DNA from: Pseudanabaena frigida
GTDB lineage: Bacteria; Cyanobacteriota; Cyanobacteriia; Pseudanabaenales; Pseudanabaenaceae
Assembly: GCA_003242085.1 (NCBI GenBank)
Contig: QBML01000028.1
Coordinates: 17,692 to 61,207, forward strand
DNA length: 43,516 nt
Reading direction: 5' to 3'
The stretch's first letter is position 1, and the number at the start of each line of letters is the position of its first letter. The position numbers and the translations under genes are program-made. Of this stretch, positions 9,901-15,429 are shown piece after piece. A model generated the notes under the pieces. That model was given only the letters and a program-made list of their open reading frames with translations, did no database searches and had not been told where the DNA came from.

Positions 9901-11015
9901 CCCAATCAAAAGACTTAAAACTAATTGTCGAGCGAGATCCTACTCTTCCCAAATTTGTCCATACCGACGAGAAAAAACTATATCAAGTCTTAGTCAATCT
10001 ACTCGGTAATGCAATTAAGTTCACCAATCAAGGAAGCGTCATTGTAAGAGTTCGGCAACAGGGAATAGCGACTCTTAAGCAAGCTCAACTCCTTTTTGAG
10101 ATTGAGGACACAGGCGTAGGAATCGCACCAACAGAAATTGACAGCTTATTCAAGGCATTTGTGCAGGCTCAAGCAGGGAATAAATTGAATCAAGGTACGG
10201 GTCTAGATTTAGCGATTAGCCAAAGATTTATCCAACTCATGGGCAGTCATATTCAGGTTCAAAGCACATTGGATCGGGGCAGTATTTTTTATTTTGGACT
10301 TGGGGTAAAATTGCCTCAAAATATCCCCCTCGCATACGAATCATTTAGACAAAGAGTGATTGGTTTAGCTCCAGGACAACCAACTTACCGCATCCTTGTT
10401 GTTGAAGATATAGAAGAGAATCGCCTCCTATTGGTCAAGCTCATGACCTCTGTAGGTTTTGAGGTGCGTGAAGCGACGAATGGAGTTGAAGCACTTTCAT
10501 TGTGGGAGAGTTGGTCGCCGCATCTGATTTGGATGGATCTGCGAATGCCTGTTATGGATGGCTACACAACTATAAAACGCATCAGAGAACATCCTAATGG
10601 ACAAGAAACTATTATTATTGCGTTAACTGCTAGTGTTTTTGAAGATGAGCGAGAGAAAGTGATGATAGCTGGCTGTAATGACTTTACGAGCAAGCCAGTT
10701 CAAGAAAGAATCATTTTTGACAAACTTGCTCGATATTTGGGCGTGAAGTATATCTATAAATCGTTAGGGCAAAACCAAAAGAAACAATTGGTTGAAACGC
10801 TATCGTCAGAAGATCTAGCTACGATGTCTGCGCAGTGGCTAGAACAAATGTATCAGGCTGCTTACTATCTCGATACTGAAGTCATGAACGAGTTAATCAA
10901 AGAAATTCCTGCATCTAAGCCAAACTTGTCCAAGGCACTAATTGATTCTATTAATAATTTTAATTCTGACCAAATTATGGAGTTAATTCGACCTCTGCTC
11001 CCGAATCTAATTTAG
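6969..11015 (+). CDS. Multi-PAS hybrid histidine kinase (six PAS, HisKA, HATPase_c, REC), 5' end broken
   Basis: A 1348-residue open frame; the GTG at 6969 is only the first possible start after a frameshift. Order: the last membrane segments (about 15-75) and a coiled coil; six PAS domains at about 115-237, 238-360, 367-488, 495-615, 617-745 and 746-865 (most ending in a D-I-(T/S)-D-R-K type motif); HisKA with FLSNMSHELRTPLNAILGF (His near 894); HATPase with LVNLLGNAIKF and EDTGVGIAP; a receiver with VVEDIEENR, WMDLRMPVMDG and SKPVQ; and a helical tail. The G2 box reads GTGLDLAIS instead of GTGLGLAIS. With the upstream TAA and frameshift this suggests a kinase losing function. A soluble product restarted internally cannot be excluded. 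Divergent from the damaged GGDEF-EAL gene across a 193-bp spacer. Confidence 0.85.
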   Translation: MLRLNEGLMQVLTSPLVGGVMARWLLPWAIVFPVTLNWFTFQGQKLGWYDSTFGDAIFSNMMVFTFSVLIGGTARFLNQIDGKRKQTEKALKELNETLEMLVAERTESLQKSQALFAGILEIANDAIISVDNTQRITLFNQGAEKIFGYKFEEAIGQPLNLFLPEQFQNAHNLHVQTFAQSSGKARSMGAQGEILGRRQDGTEFPTEASISRLDIGEESVFTVILRGVSDRKRTEASLAHMATIVEYSGEGIISKSLDGIVLSWNNAAEKIFGYKAEEIIGRSIATIISPNLLDEEQKILETIKRGEIIQNYETIRVRKDGQLIHIACTISPLKDTKGKIIGASVIKRDITDRKNAENDRKQIEIALQNTEEQFRQAFEYASIGMAILSIDGQWLRVNQALCQIVGYSSEELRALTFQDITHPDDVEVDLNNIKHLVAGTISTYQREKRYFHKQGHIVWILLNGSVVKDKQGNSLHIIAQIQDITARKEFQKTLELQSIIMNNMAGGVCLVKAADLTIGYTNPKFDTMFGYEEGELAGQPVGAINYVDTEVTPDASVEDIVTQLDRDGEAEYEAYNKKKDGSLFWCRVHTSRFEHPEYGTVYVAVQEDISQLKLSEQALRTTTNRLNFLLNSSPVVIFSSKPDGDYGATFISENIKEVMGYDPKAFLEESEFWINHLHPDDVDPVLNGLTNLFAEDFHFQEFRLLHADGNYRWILEQLRIIRDRAGNPIEILGYLIDISDRKRAEQALIESEARFQAFMDRSPTSTWITDIDGKMLYLNQTYCKMFQLPTQEVIGKTVFDLYPDQIAQNFLDNIRRVTSTNQVIETVEIAPRPDNTLGDFLVYKFLIPSLFGQNLIGGIAIDITDRKQVELELQQAKEAAEAANLAKSMFLSNMSHELRTPLNAILGFTELMSYDSSLSPENQEDLAIVNRSGKHLLELINDILDLSKIESGQMKLNLSDFDLDNLLTSIEELFQVQAQSKDLKLIVERDPTLPKFVHTDEKKLYQVLVNLLGNAIKFTNQGSVIVRVRQQGIATLKQAQLLFEIEDTGVGIAPTEIDSLFKAFVQAQAGNKLNQGTGLDLAISQRFIQLMGSHIQVQSTLDRGSIFYFGLGVKLPQNIPLAYESFRQRVIGLAPGQPTYRILVVEDIEENRLLLVKLMTSVGFEVREATNGVEALSLWESWSPHLIWMDLRMPVMDGYTTIKRIREHPNGQETIIIALTASVFEDEREKVMIAGCNDFTSKPVQERIIFDKLARYLGVKYIYKSLGQNQKKQLVETLSSEDLATMSAQWLEQMYQAAYYLDTEVMNELIKEIPASKPNLSKALIDSINNFNSDQIMELIRPLLPNLI

Positions 11016-11039
11016 TTACAGTGTTTAAGGGTAAAATCC

Positions 11040-11092
11040 AAACCCAAGAAAAGAAAGGCAGCGCTTCGCGCTGCCTTTCTTTTCTTGGGTTT
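11040..11092. repeat. Palindromic element, CCCAA...TTGGG hairpin family, copy 1
   Basis: A perfect 25-bp inverted repeat (arms 11040-11064 and 11068-11092, 3-nt loop) lies 25 bp after the kinase stop. The right flank continues TTTATGTCCTAATAC and then AGCTATATA. This is the reverse complement of the left arm of the 124-bp element at 40677, so this is a partly decayed copy of that family. It can also serve as a bidirectional terminator. Confidence 0.8.
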
Positions 11093-11243
11093 TATGTCCT
11101 AATACACTTAGCAACAGCTATATATTTTAGAGTGCTAACCATACTCTCTAGTTTTTACTGGCGATCGCTATAAATTAGAACCCAAATCACTGTAGGATAT
11201 GACCTTAAAAGAAATTTAGATTAAGTATCTTAAAATAAAATCA

Positions 11244-11894
11244 ATGGCTTCTCAATTGCGCGTATACGTCCCTCCTCATCCCATTATCCGTCATTGGCTC
11301 GCAATTGCACGGGAGAAGCATACACCTGTTCCATTATTTCGGGCAGCAATGGTTGAAATGGGTAAATGGCTGACCTATGAAGCGATTCGAGAATTTTTAC
11401 CCGTGCAGGAAGTAGCTGTCGAAACTCCATTGGGAACTGCAAATGGACATACGATCGATGGTTCAATCCCTTTGGCTTTTATACCAATTTTAAGAGCTGG
11501 ACTATCGATGCTCGAAGGATGTCAAACTCTATTACCAACAGCGAATGTCTATCATTTGGGCTTAGTACGTAATGAAGAAACTCTGGAGGCAAGTTGCTAT
11601 CTCAACCGTTTACCAGAGAGATTTGAGCCACAAACACATATTTTTATCGTAGAGCCGATGATGGCAACTGGTGGCTCGATTATCACAACCCTGAAAATGT
11701 TAACTGAGCGTGGGGCTGATGCCTCCTTAGTTAGGATTATTAATGCCCTATGTGCACCACCAGCTTTACAGCTAATCAATCAACAATTTCCTGCAGTACA
11801 AATTTATTCAGGCTGCATTGATGAAGTGGTGAACGAGCAAGGATGGATTGTCCCAGGATTAGGCGATGCAGGCGATCGCTCTTTTGGAACTTAA
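11244..11894 (+). CDS. upp: Uracil phosphoribosyltransferase
   Basis: 216 residues, the usual length. The enzyme makes UMP from uracil and PRPP (pyrimidine salvage, cytosol). The N-terminus MASQLRVYVPPHPIIRHWLAIARE and the following TPVPLFRAAMVEMGKWLTYEA match UPRT. The PRPP-binding loop is FIVEPMMATGGSIITTL (residues about 134-150), where E replaces the usual D of VDPMLATGGS. The C-terminal uracil-binding part is YSGCIDEVVNEQGWIVPGLGDAGDR with the GDAGDR signature. It is a single gene, convergent with the EVE-domain gene, with a hairpin between them. Confidence 0.95.
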   Translation: MASQLRVYVPPHPIIRHWLAIAREKHTPVPLFRAAMVEMGKWLTYEAIREFLPVQEVAVETPLGTANGHTIDGSIPLAFIPILRAGLSMLEGCQTLLPTANVYHLGLVRNEETLEASCYLNRLPERFEPQTHIFIVEPMMATGGSIITTLKMLTERGADASLVRIINALCAPPALQLINQQFPAVQIYSGCIDEVVNEQGWIVPGLGDAGDRSFGT

Positions 11895-11900
11895 CAAGCA

Positions 11901-11939
11901 ACTCTAAGGAAAGTCGCGTTGCGACTCTCCTTAGAGTTT
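11901..11939. terminator. Hairpin between convergent upp and EVE-domain genes
   Basis: AACTCTAAGG...CCTTAGAGTT with an inner GTCGC/GCGAC stem forms a strong hairpin just after the upp stop. It is suited to end transcription from both sides. Confidence 0.7.
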
Positions 11940-11983
11940 GAGCGCAAAGCGCTATAAGTCCTAAGGACAGACAGTTATAGTTG

Positions 11984-12391
11984 CTATGCATTAGCTAGAG
12001 TTAAAATTTTCTGCCAATGAGCTTCAGATACAGGCACAACTGAGAGGCGACTAATCCGAATCAGATCGAAACCTTCAAAATCTGGATCTTGCTTGATTTG
12101 GGCAAGGGTAACAGGCTGAGGCAGCGATCGCACTGCTTTAACATCGACCACAGCTCTTTTAGGGTCGCCTAACTTAGGATCGGCATAGGGTGAGCTAATC
12201 ACCTCAGCGATGCCCATAGCGCGACGCTCATCACCAGTGTGATAGATCAATGCAAGATCATTAGATTGCATCGTGCGGATGTGCTTGAGTGCTAGATTAT
12301 TATTCACGCCATCCCAGATGGTTTGGCGATCGCGCTCTAGGTCTGCGTAGGAATAAACATCGGGTTCGCTTTTGAGTAACCAGTAAGCCAT
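11984..12391 (-). CDS. EVE-domain protein
   Basis: A protein of about 135 residues from the ATG at 12391. The start MAYWLLKSEPDVYSY is the canonical N-terminus, so the upstream in-frame ATG at 12412 is not preferred. Family hallmarks are DRQTIWDGVNN, LALIYHTGDERRAMGIAEV, VDVKAVRSL and LIRISRLSVVPVSEAHW. EVE domains have a PUA-like fold, and in several systems they bind modified cytosines in DNA. The role of the stand-alone bacterial form is not settled. It is complete, with no unusual residues. Confidence 0.9.
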   Translation of the reverse strand: MAYWLLKSEPDVYSYADLERDRQTIWDGVNNNLALKHIRTMQSNDLALIYHTGDERRAMGIAEVISSPYADPKLGDPKRAVVDVKAVRSLPQPVTLAQIKQDPDFEGFDLIRISRLSVVPVSEAHWQKILTLANA

Positions 12392-12477
12392 TTTTAAAGC
12401 TGTTTGCAACAATGACAGTATAGCGATCTAAACTAAAAAAATAGAGGAAGTTTTGTGACCTTTATTTTTTTGCTTAA

Positions 12478-12693
12478 ATTATCTTTCAGGCTTCAACTCG
12501 TAAGGCTGCGCCTGATAGTTCTGGGTCTACTCGTCAGAAGTTGATTTTTGAGCGCTTGGCTAATGGTCTGGCGGCGCATCGTCCTAAAGATTGCGATTTC
12601 CTGTGGTTGTTCCCATCAATGATTAGGCAGCAAAGGTACTTCGGTAAGAATCCCGCAAAACTCAAAGAGTCTCTTACCGCTATCTTTGCCTAA
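12478..12693 (+). pseudogene. 3' remnant of an unidentified gene, upstream boundary of the triplicated block
   Basis: The frame is open without a start codon from 12478 to TAA 12691-12693. It reads like real protein (QASTRKAAPDSSGSTRQKL, PKDCDFLWLFPSMIRQQRYF, GKNPAKLKESLTAIFA). A GTG at 12455 with a GAGGAAG upstream lies in another frame, so a frameshift in the T/A-rich run at 12460-12480 may have killed it. Shorter, more decayed copies of only its last 15-25 codons occur at 13360-13420 (KPAKLKKALNTIFA after a stop) and 14224-14282 (NPAKVKETLTAIFA). I cannot name the parent family. Confidence 0.55.
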
Positions 12694-12721
12694 GGGAGTG
12701 AGTACCAAGCGATCGCTATTT

Positions 12722-13105
12722 TTACCAACCGAGAATCCGAGAAATTTGTGAAGTGATTTTGGAGGAATGAAAAGGGTGAGTGATCGCACCTTGGACTCCT
12801 AACTGAGCAATATTTTTTGGTTGGGTTAGTTCGCTGAAAATAGTCAATATCACAACAGGGATATCAGCAAGCTGGGGATCGGCGCGTAGTTGTTGGAGAA
12901 CAAGAAAATTATCCACTCTTGGCGTTAGCATATCCAGCAAAATTACATCAGGTTTGACTTTGGCACTTGAGGCTAATGCCTCTTCCCTCGATCTAGCAAT
13001 TATTACTCGCCATTTGCTGAATACTTCAATACAAAACTGCACAACATCGCAAAAATATTCATCAGCACAAATAAATAAAATGTTTTTTTGAGAGTGTATT
13101 ATCAT
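12722..13105 (-). CDS. Single-domain response regulator, triplicate copy 1 (degenerate active site)
   Basis: A 127-residue stand-alone receiver. Compared with copy 2 it keeps the phosphoacceptor Asp (VILLDMLTP) and the Thr (VVILTIFSE). The acidic pocket that reads MIDDDEH in copy 2 is FICADEY here, and the conserved Lys before Pro has become His (AITHPF). Metal binding and phosphorylation are therefore probably impaired. It may be an atypical receiver or be decaying. No output domain is present. It lies in a tandem array with the genes at 13446 and 14309, all on the minus strand and separated by homologous spacers. Confidence 0.8.
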   Translation of the reverse strand: MIIHSQKNILFICADEYFCDVVQFCIEVFSKWRVIIARSREEALASSAKVKPDVILLDMLTPRVDNFLVLQQLRADPQLADIPVVILTIFSELTQPKNIAQLGVQGAITHPFHSSKITSQISRILGW

Positions 13106-13445
13106 TTGGTTTAGTAGTGAAATTTTACTTCGTAATCATGGATTTGTAACCTTGTAAGAAACATAGAGAATAAAAATGAAGACATTCTGAAGCAAAGAGT
13201 AAAGATACAGATCTTCATATTGAATCATCCTATTTTCATAGTTACCAATTTAAAAGCCGAATAATTCGATTGGCTATTTTGAGAGGTTCAAATGGCTATG
13301 CAAGTCCAACTTAACTAAAACAATTTAATTTCTAACACCATCAAGCTTAAGCTGCAAAAGTACATTGGTTAGAAACCCGCGAAACTCAAGAAGGCTCTAA
13401 ACACTATCTTTGCCTAAGAAGCTAAGTACCATGCGATCGCTATTT
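13106..13445. other. Spacer between receiver copies 1 and 2
   Basis: 340 bp without an intact gene. It contains the duplicated spacer (leader of copy 1) and, at 13360-13420, a decayed copy of the 3' remnant with an internal stop. A GGTTCAAATGGC at 13288 looks superficially like a tRNA T-arm but no tRNA fold surrounds it. Confidence 0.6.
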
Positions 13446-13829
13446 TTACCAACCGAGAATCTCAGAAATTTGTGAAGCAATTTGGGTGGGATGACAAGGT
13501 TTAGCAATCGCTCCTTGAACTCTTAACCGAGCAATATTTTGGGGTTCGGTTAGTTCGACGTGAGCAGTCAATAAAACCACAGGGATATTAGCAAGCTGAG
13601 GATCGGTCTGTAGTTCTTCAAGAACAGCAAAACCATCCATTTTTGGCATTTGCATATCCAGTAAAATCGCGTCAGGTCTGACTGAGTTAATCGCAGCTAA
13701 TCCCTCTTCCCCCGATCTAGCAATTGCCACTTTCCATTTGCTGAATATTTCTATACAAAACTGCACAACTTCGCAAATATGTTCATCATCGTCGATCATT
13801 ACAATATTTTTTTGAGATTCTATTGACAT
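13446..13829 (-). CDS. Single-domain response regulator, triplicate copy 2 (intact)
   Basis: A 127-residue CheY-like receiver without output domain. All phosphorylation residues are present: the acidic cluster in VMIDDDEHICEV, the phosphoacceptor Asp in AILLDMQMPKMDGF, the Thr in VVLLTAHVE and the Lys in AIAKPCH. It is the best-preserved of the three tandem paralogues and presumably the functional one. Partner kinases are unknown, although several hybrid kinases lie within 12 kb. The upstream spacer carries an inserted MITE (13989-14121), about 160 bp before the start. Confidence 0.9.
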   Translation of the reverse strand: MSIESQKNIVMIDDDEHICEVVQFCIEIFSKWKVAIARSGEEGLAAINSVRPDAILLDMQMPKMDGFAVLEELQTDPQLANIPVVLLTAHVELTEPQNIARLRVQGAIAKPCHPTQIASQISEILGW

Positions 13830-13988
13830 TTAATTTAGAAGTAAAATTTAGCTTCAATAATTATGGATTTGTAGCTTTGAAGCTAGTATAGAAGATGAAA
13901 GTGAAGGCAATCTGAGGGAAAGAGGAAGATATAGATCTTCATGTTTCATAATCCTTTTTTCGTAGTTACCAATTTAAAAACTAAGTAA

Positions 13989-14121
13989 CTGGTGTTACGT
14001 AGAAGTTTCTACAGCCCTAGCCCCTCTCCCGCAGGAGAGAGGAATAAGAAAAAATATGGGTTTTGCTCACCTTCTTCTGAGGAAAAAGGGGTTGGGAGAT
14101 GAGGGTTCCACGTAACATTAG
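13989..14121. mobile_element. 133-bp MITE-like insertion with 7-bp target duplication
   Basis: The ends CTGGTGTTACGTAGAA and, inverted, CTAATGTTACGTGGAA match in 13 of 16 positions. The insert is flanked by TAAGTAA on both sides (13982-13988 and 14122-14128). The homologous spacers of the sister units lack the insert and carry a single ATAATTCG or GAGTAATTCG site there. The interior has an imperfect C-rich/G-rich inverted repeat (CCCTAGCCCCTCTC ... GGGGTTGGGAGATGAGGG). It is too short to encode a transposase. Confidence 0.85.
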
Positions 14122-14308
14122 TAAGTAATTCGATTGGCTATTTTGAAATGTTCAAATGGCTATGCAAGTTATCCTTAACTAAAGCAATTTAATTCCTAAC
14201 ACCATCAAGCTTAAGCTGCAAAATTACATATGAAAGAATCCCGCAAAAGTCAAAGAGACTCTAACTGCTATCTTTGCCTAAAAGATGAGTACAAAGCGAT
14301 CGCTATTT

Positions 14309-14686
14309 TTACCAACCGAGAATCTGAGAAATTTGAGAAGCAAGCTTAGTGGAGTAAAAAGGTTTAGAGATCGCACCTTGGACTCTTAACCGAACAATAT
14401 TTTGGGATTCGGTTAGTTCGATGGGAGTAGTCAATAGCACTACAGGGATATCAACAAGCTCGGAATCGGCTCGTAGTTTTTCGAGAACATCAAAACCATC
14501 CTTTCTTAGCATTAGCATATCTAGCAAAATTGCATCAGGTCTGACTTTGACACTAGTGGCTAATCCCTCTTCCACGGATCTTGCAGTTGTTACTTGCCAG
14601 TTGCTAAATACTTCTACGCACATCTTCACAACATTGCAAATATGATGATCCTTGTCTATCAATACAATTTTTTTTTGAGATCTCAT
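14309..14686 (-). CDS. Single-domain response regulator, triplicate copy 3 (altered acidic pair)
   Basis: A 125-residue receiver, two residues shorter at the N-terminus than its paralogues. The acidic region reads LIDKDHHICNV, where copy 2 has MIDDDEHICEV, so one acid is replaced by Lys and one by His. The phosphoacceptor Asp (AILLDMLML), the Thr (VVLLTTPIE) and the Lys (AISKPFYSTK) remain. The MPxMDG loop after the Asp is changed to MLRKDG. It might still be phosphorylated, but with altered kinetics. It is the first gene of the array in the direction of transcription. Confidence 0.85.
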   Translation of the reverse strand: MRSQKKIVLIDKDHHICNVVKMCVEVFSNWQVTTARSVEEGLATSVKVRPDAILLDMLMLRKDGFDVLEKLRADSELVDIPVVLLTTPIELTESQNIVRLRVQGAISKPFYSTKLASQISQILGW

Positions 14687-14949
14687 TATAATTTTGTTTA
14701 GAGGTAAAATTTAAATTTGCAATCATGGATTTGAAACCATTCAGCTAATATAGAGAGCAAAAGTGAAGAAATTCTGAGGAAAATTGTAAGATAGAGATCT
14801 TCGCGTTGCATCATCCTCTTTCCATAGTTACCAATTTAAAAACTGAGTAATTCGAACGGCTATTTTGAGAAGTTCAAATGGCTATGCAAACCATTCTTAA
14901 CTAAAACAATTTAATTCCTGACACCGTTAAGCTTAAGCAGTCACCGATC

Positions 14950-15110
14950 GCTAAAGTTTTCAGCTATTTCTAGGGCTTGGTTACACTGAAGAACAATCAG
15001 GTGACAGGTGGGTTAAGACTCTGGTGGGTTATGAGGGCTAGCCTCTATCCTTGGTGCTTAACCTCTGTTCCTCCCGATCGTGTGGCTTCTAGCTGACTAG
15101 GGAAGAAATT
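14950..15110 (+). ncRNA. Candidate structured RNA (long irregular hairpin, 6S-like shape)
   Basis: Nested complementary segments define one long interrupted hairpin: TCAGCTA 14960-14966 with TAGCTGA 15090-15096; ACAC 14983-14986 with GTGT 15080-15083; GAACA 14991-14995 with TGTTC 15066-15070; GGTTAAG 15011-15017 with CTTAACC 15057-15063; GAGG 15033-15036 with CCTC 15042-15045. A large asymmetric internal loop lies between the third and fourth stems. No ORF fits, the local GC is higher than the flanks, and a factor-independent terminator follows at 15256. The shape recalls 6S RNA, but I cannot confirm identity by sequence. Strand is inferred from the terminator. Confidence 0.4.
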
Positions 15111-15255
15111 GGCTGAAGCCAAAGGCGACGGCTAGGCACTCAAAGCTTTAAAAGAAAGCAAGATTTCTGGAAAGCAAAAAATTATCAGGATTTTATTCAA
15201 GGTTACTCGAATGTTATTTTATGAGCTATACAAGAAAAATAAGTAATTAATTCAG

Positions 15256-15284
15256 GCGATCGCCATGTTAGCGATCGCTTTTTT
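15256..15284 (+). terminator. HIP1-stem terminator with no coding gene before it
   Basis: Two HIP1 octamers (15256-15263 and 15271-15278) flank a 7-nt loop and are followed by six T. This is a typical intrinsic terminator on the plus strand. The nearest protein gene upstream on that strand is upp, 3.4 kb away, which supports a non-coding transcript in between. Confidence 0.75.
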
Positions 15285-15429
15285 AGCCTTTAAAGAAAGG
15301 TAGTAGAAAGAACACAAGTAAAATTCTTGTGGTTTATAATCGTTAATGCCCCATACAGCAAACAAACCGCACAACTTTTGTTGAAAGTTTTGCTTTGCGT
15401 TATATTTTTTGATAGCAACGAATAACCCG

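Larger units (their letters stand above)
12640..14937. repeat. Three tandem diverged copies of a receiver gene plus both flanks
   Basis: Units of about 700-860 bp start around 12640, 13345 and 14205. Each contains a short gene remnant ending ATCTTTGCCTAA and a GCGATCGCTATTTTTACCAA segment overlapping the receiver 3' end. The receiver gene follows, then a spacer with TAGTTACCAATTTAAAA and GGCTATGCAA blocks and, at the unit end, AGCTTAAGC (at 13345, 14206, 14930). Homology of non-coding parts shows a segmental duplication rather than independent acquisition. The last unit breaks off at about 14937. Confidence 0.85.
14687..15429. other. 743-bp spacer upstream of glsF
   Basis: From left to right: the leader of receiver copy 3 with the duplicated spacer (to 14937), the candidate structured RNA (14950-15110), an AT-rich stretch, the HIP1 terminator, and about 145 bp of glsF leader. 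I looked for the cyanobacterial glutamine riboswitch consensus before glsF and did not find it. Confidence 0.6.

Noticed and set aside
13281-13310. GGTTCAAATGGC as a tRNA T-arm
   Set aside because: It occurs in all three duplicated spacers and no acceptor, D or anticodon stems can be formed around it.
15285-15429. Glutamine riboswitch before glsF
   Set aside because: I looked for the conserved core of the cyanobacterial glnA-type RNA and saw no match in the leader.
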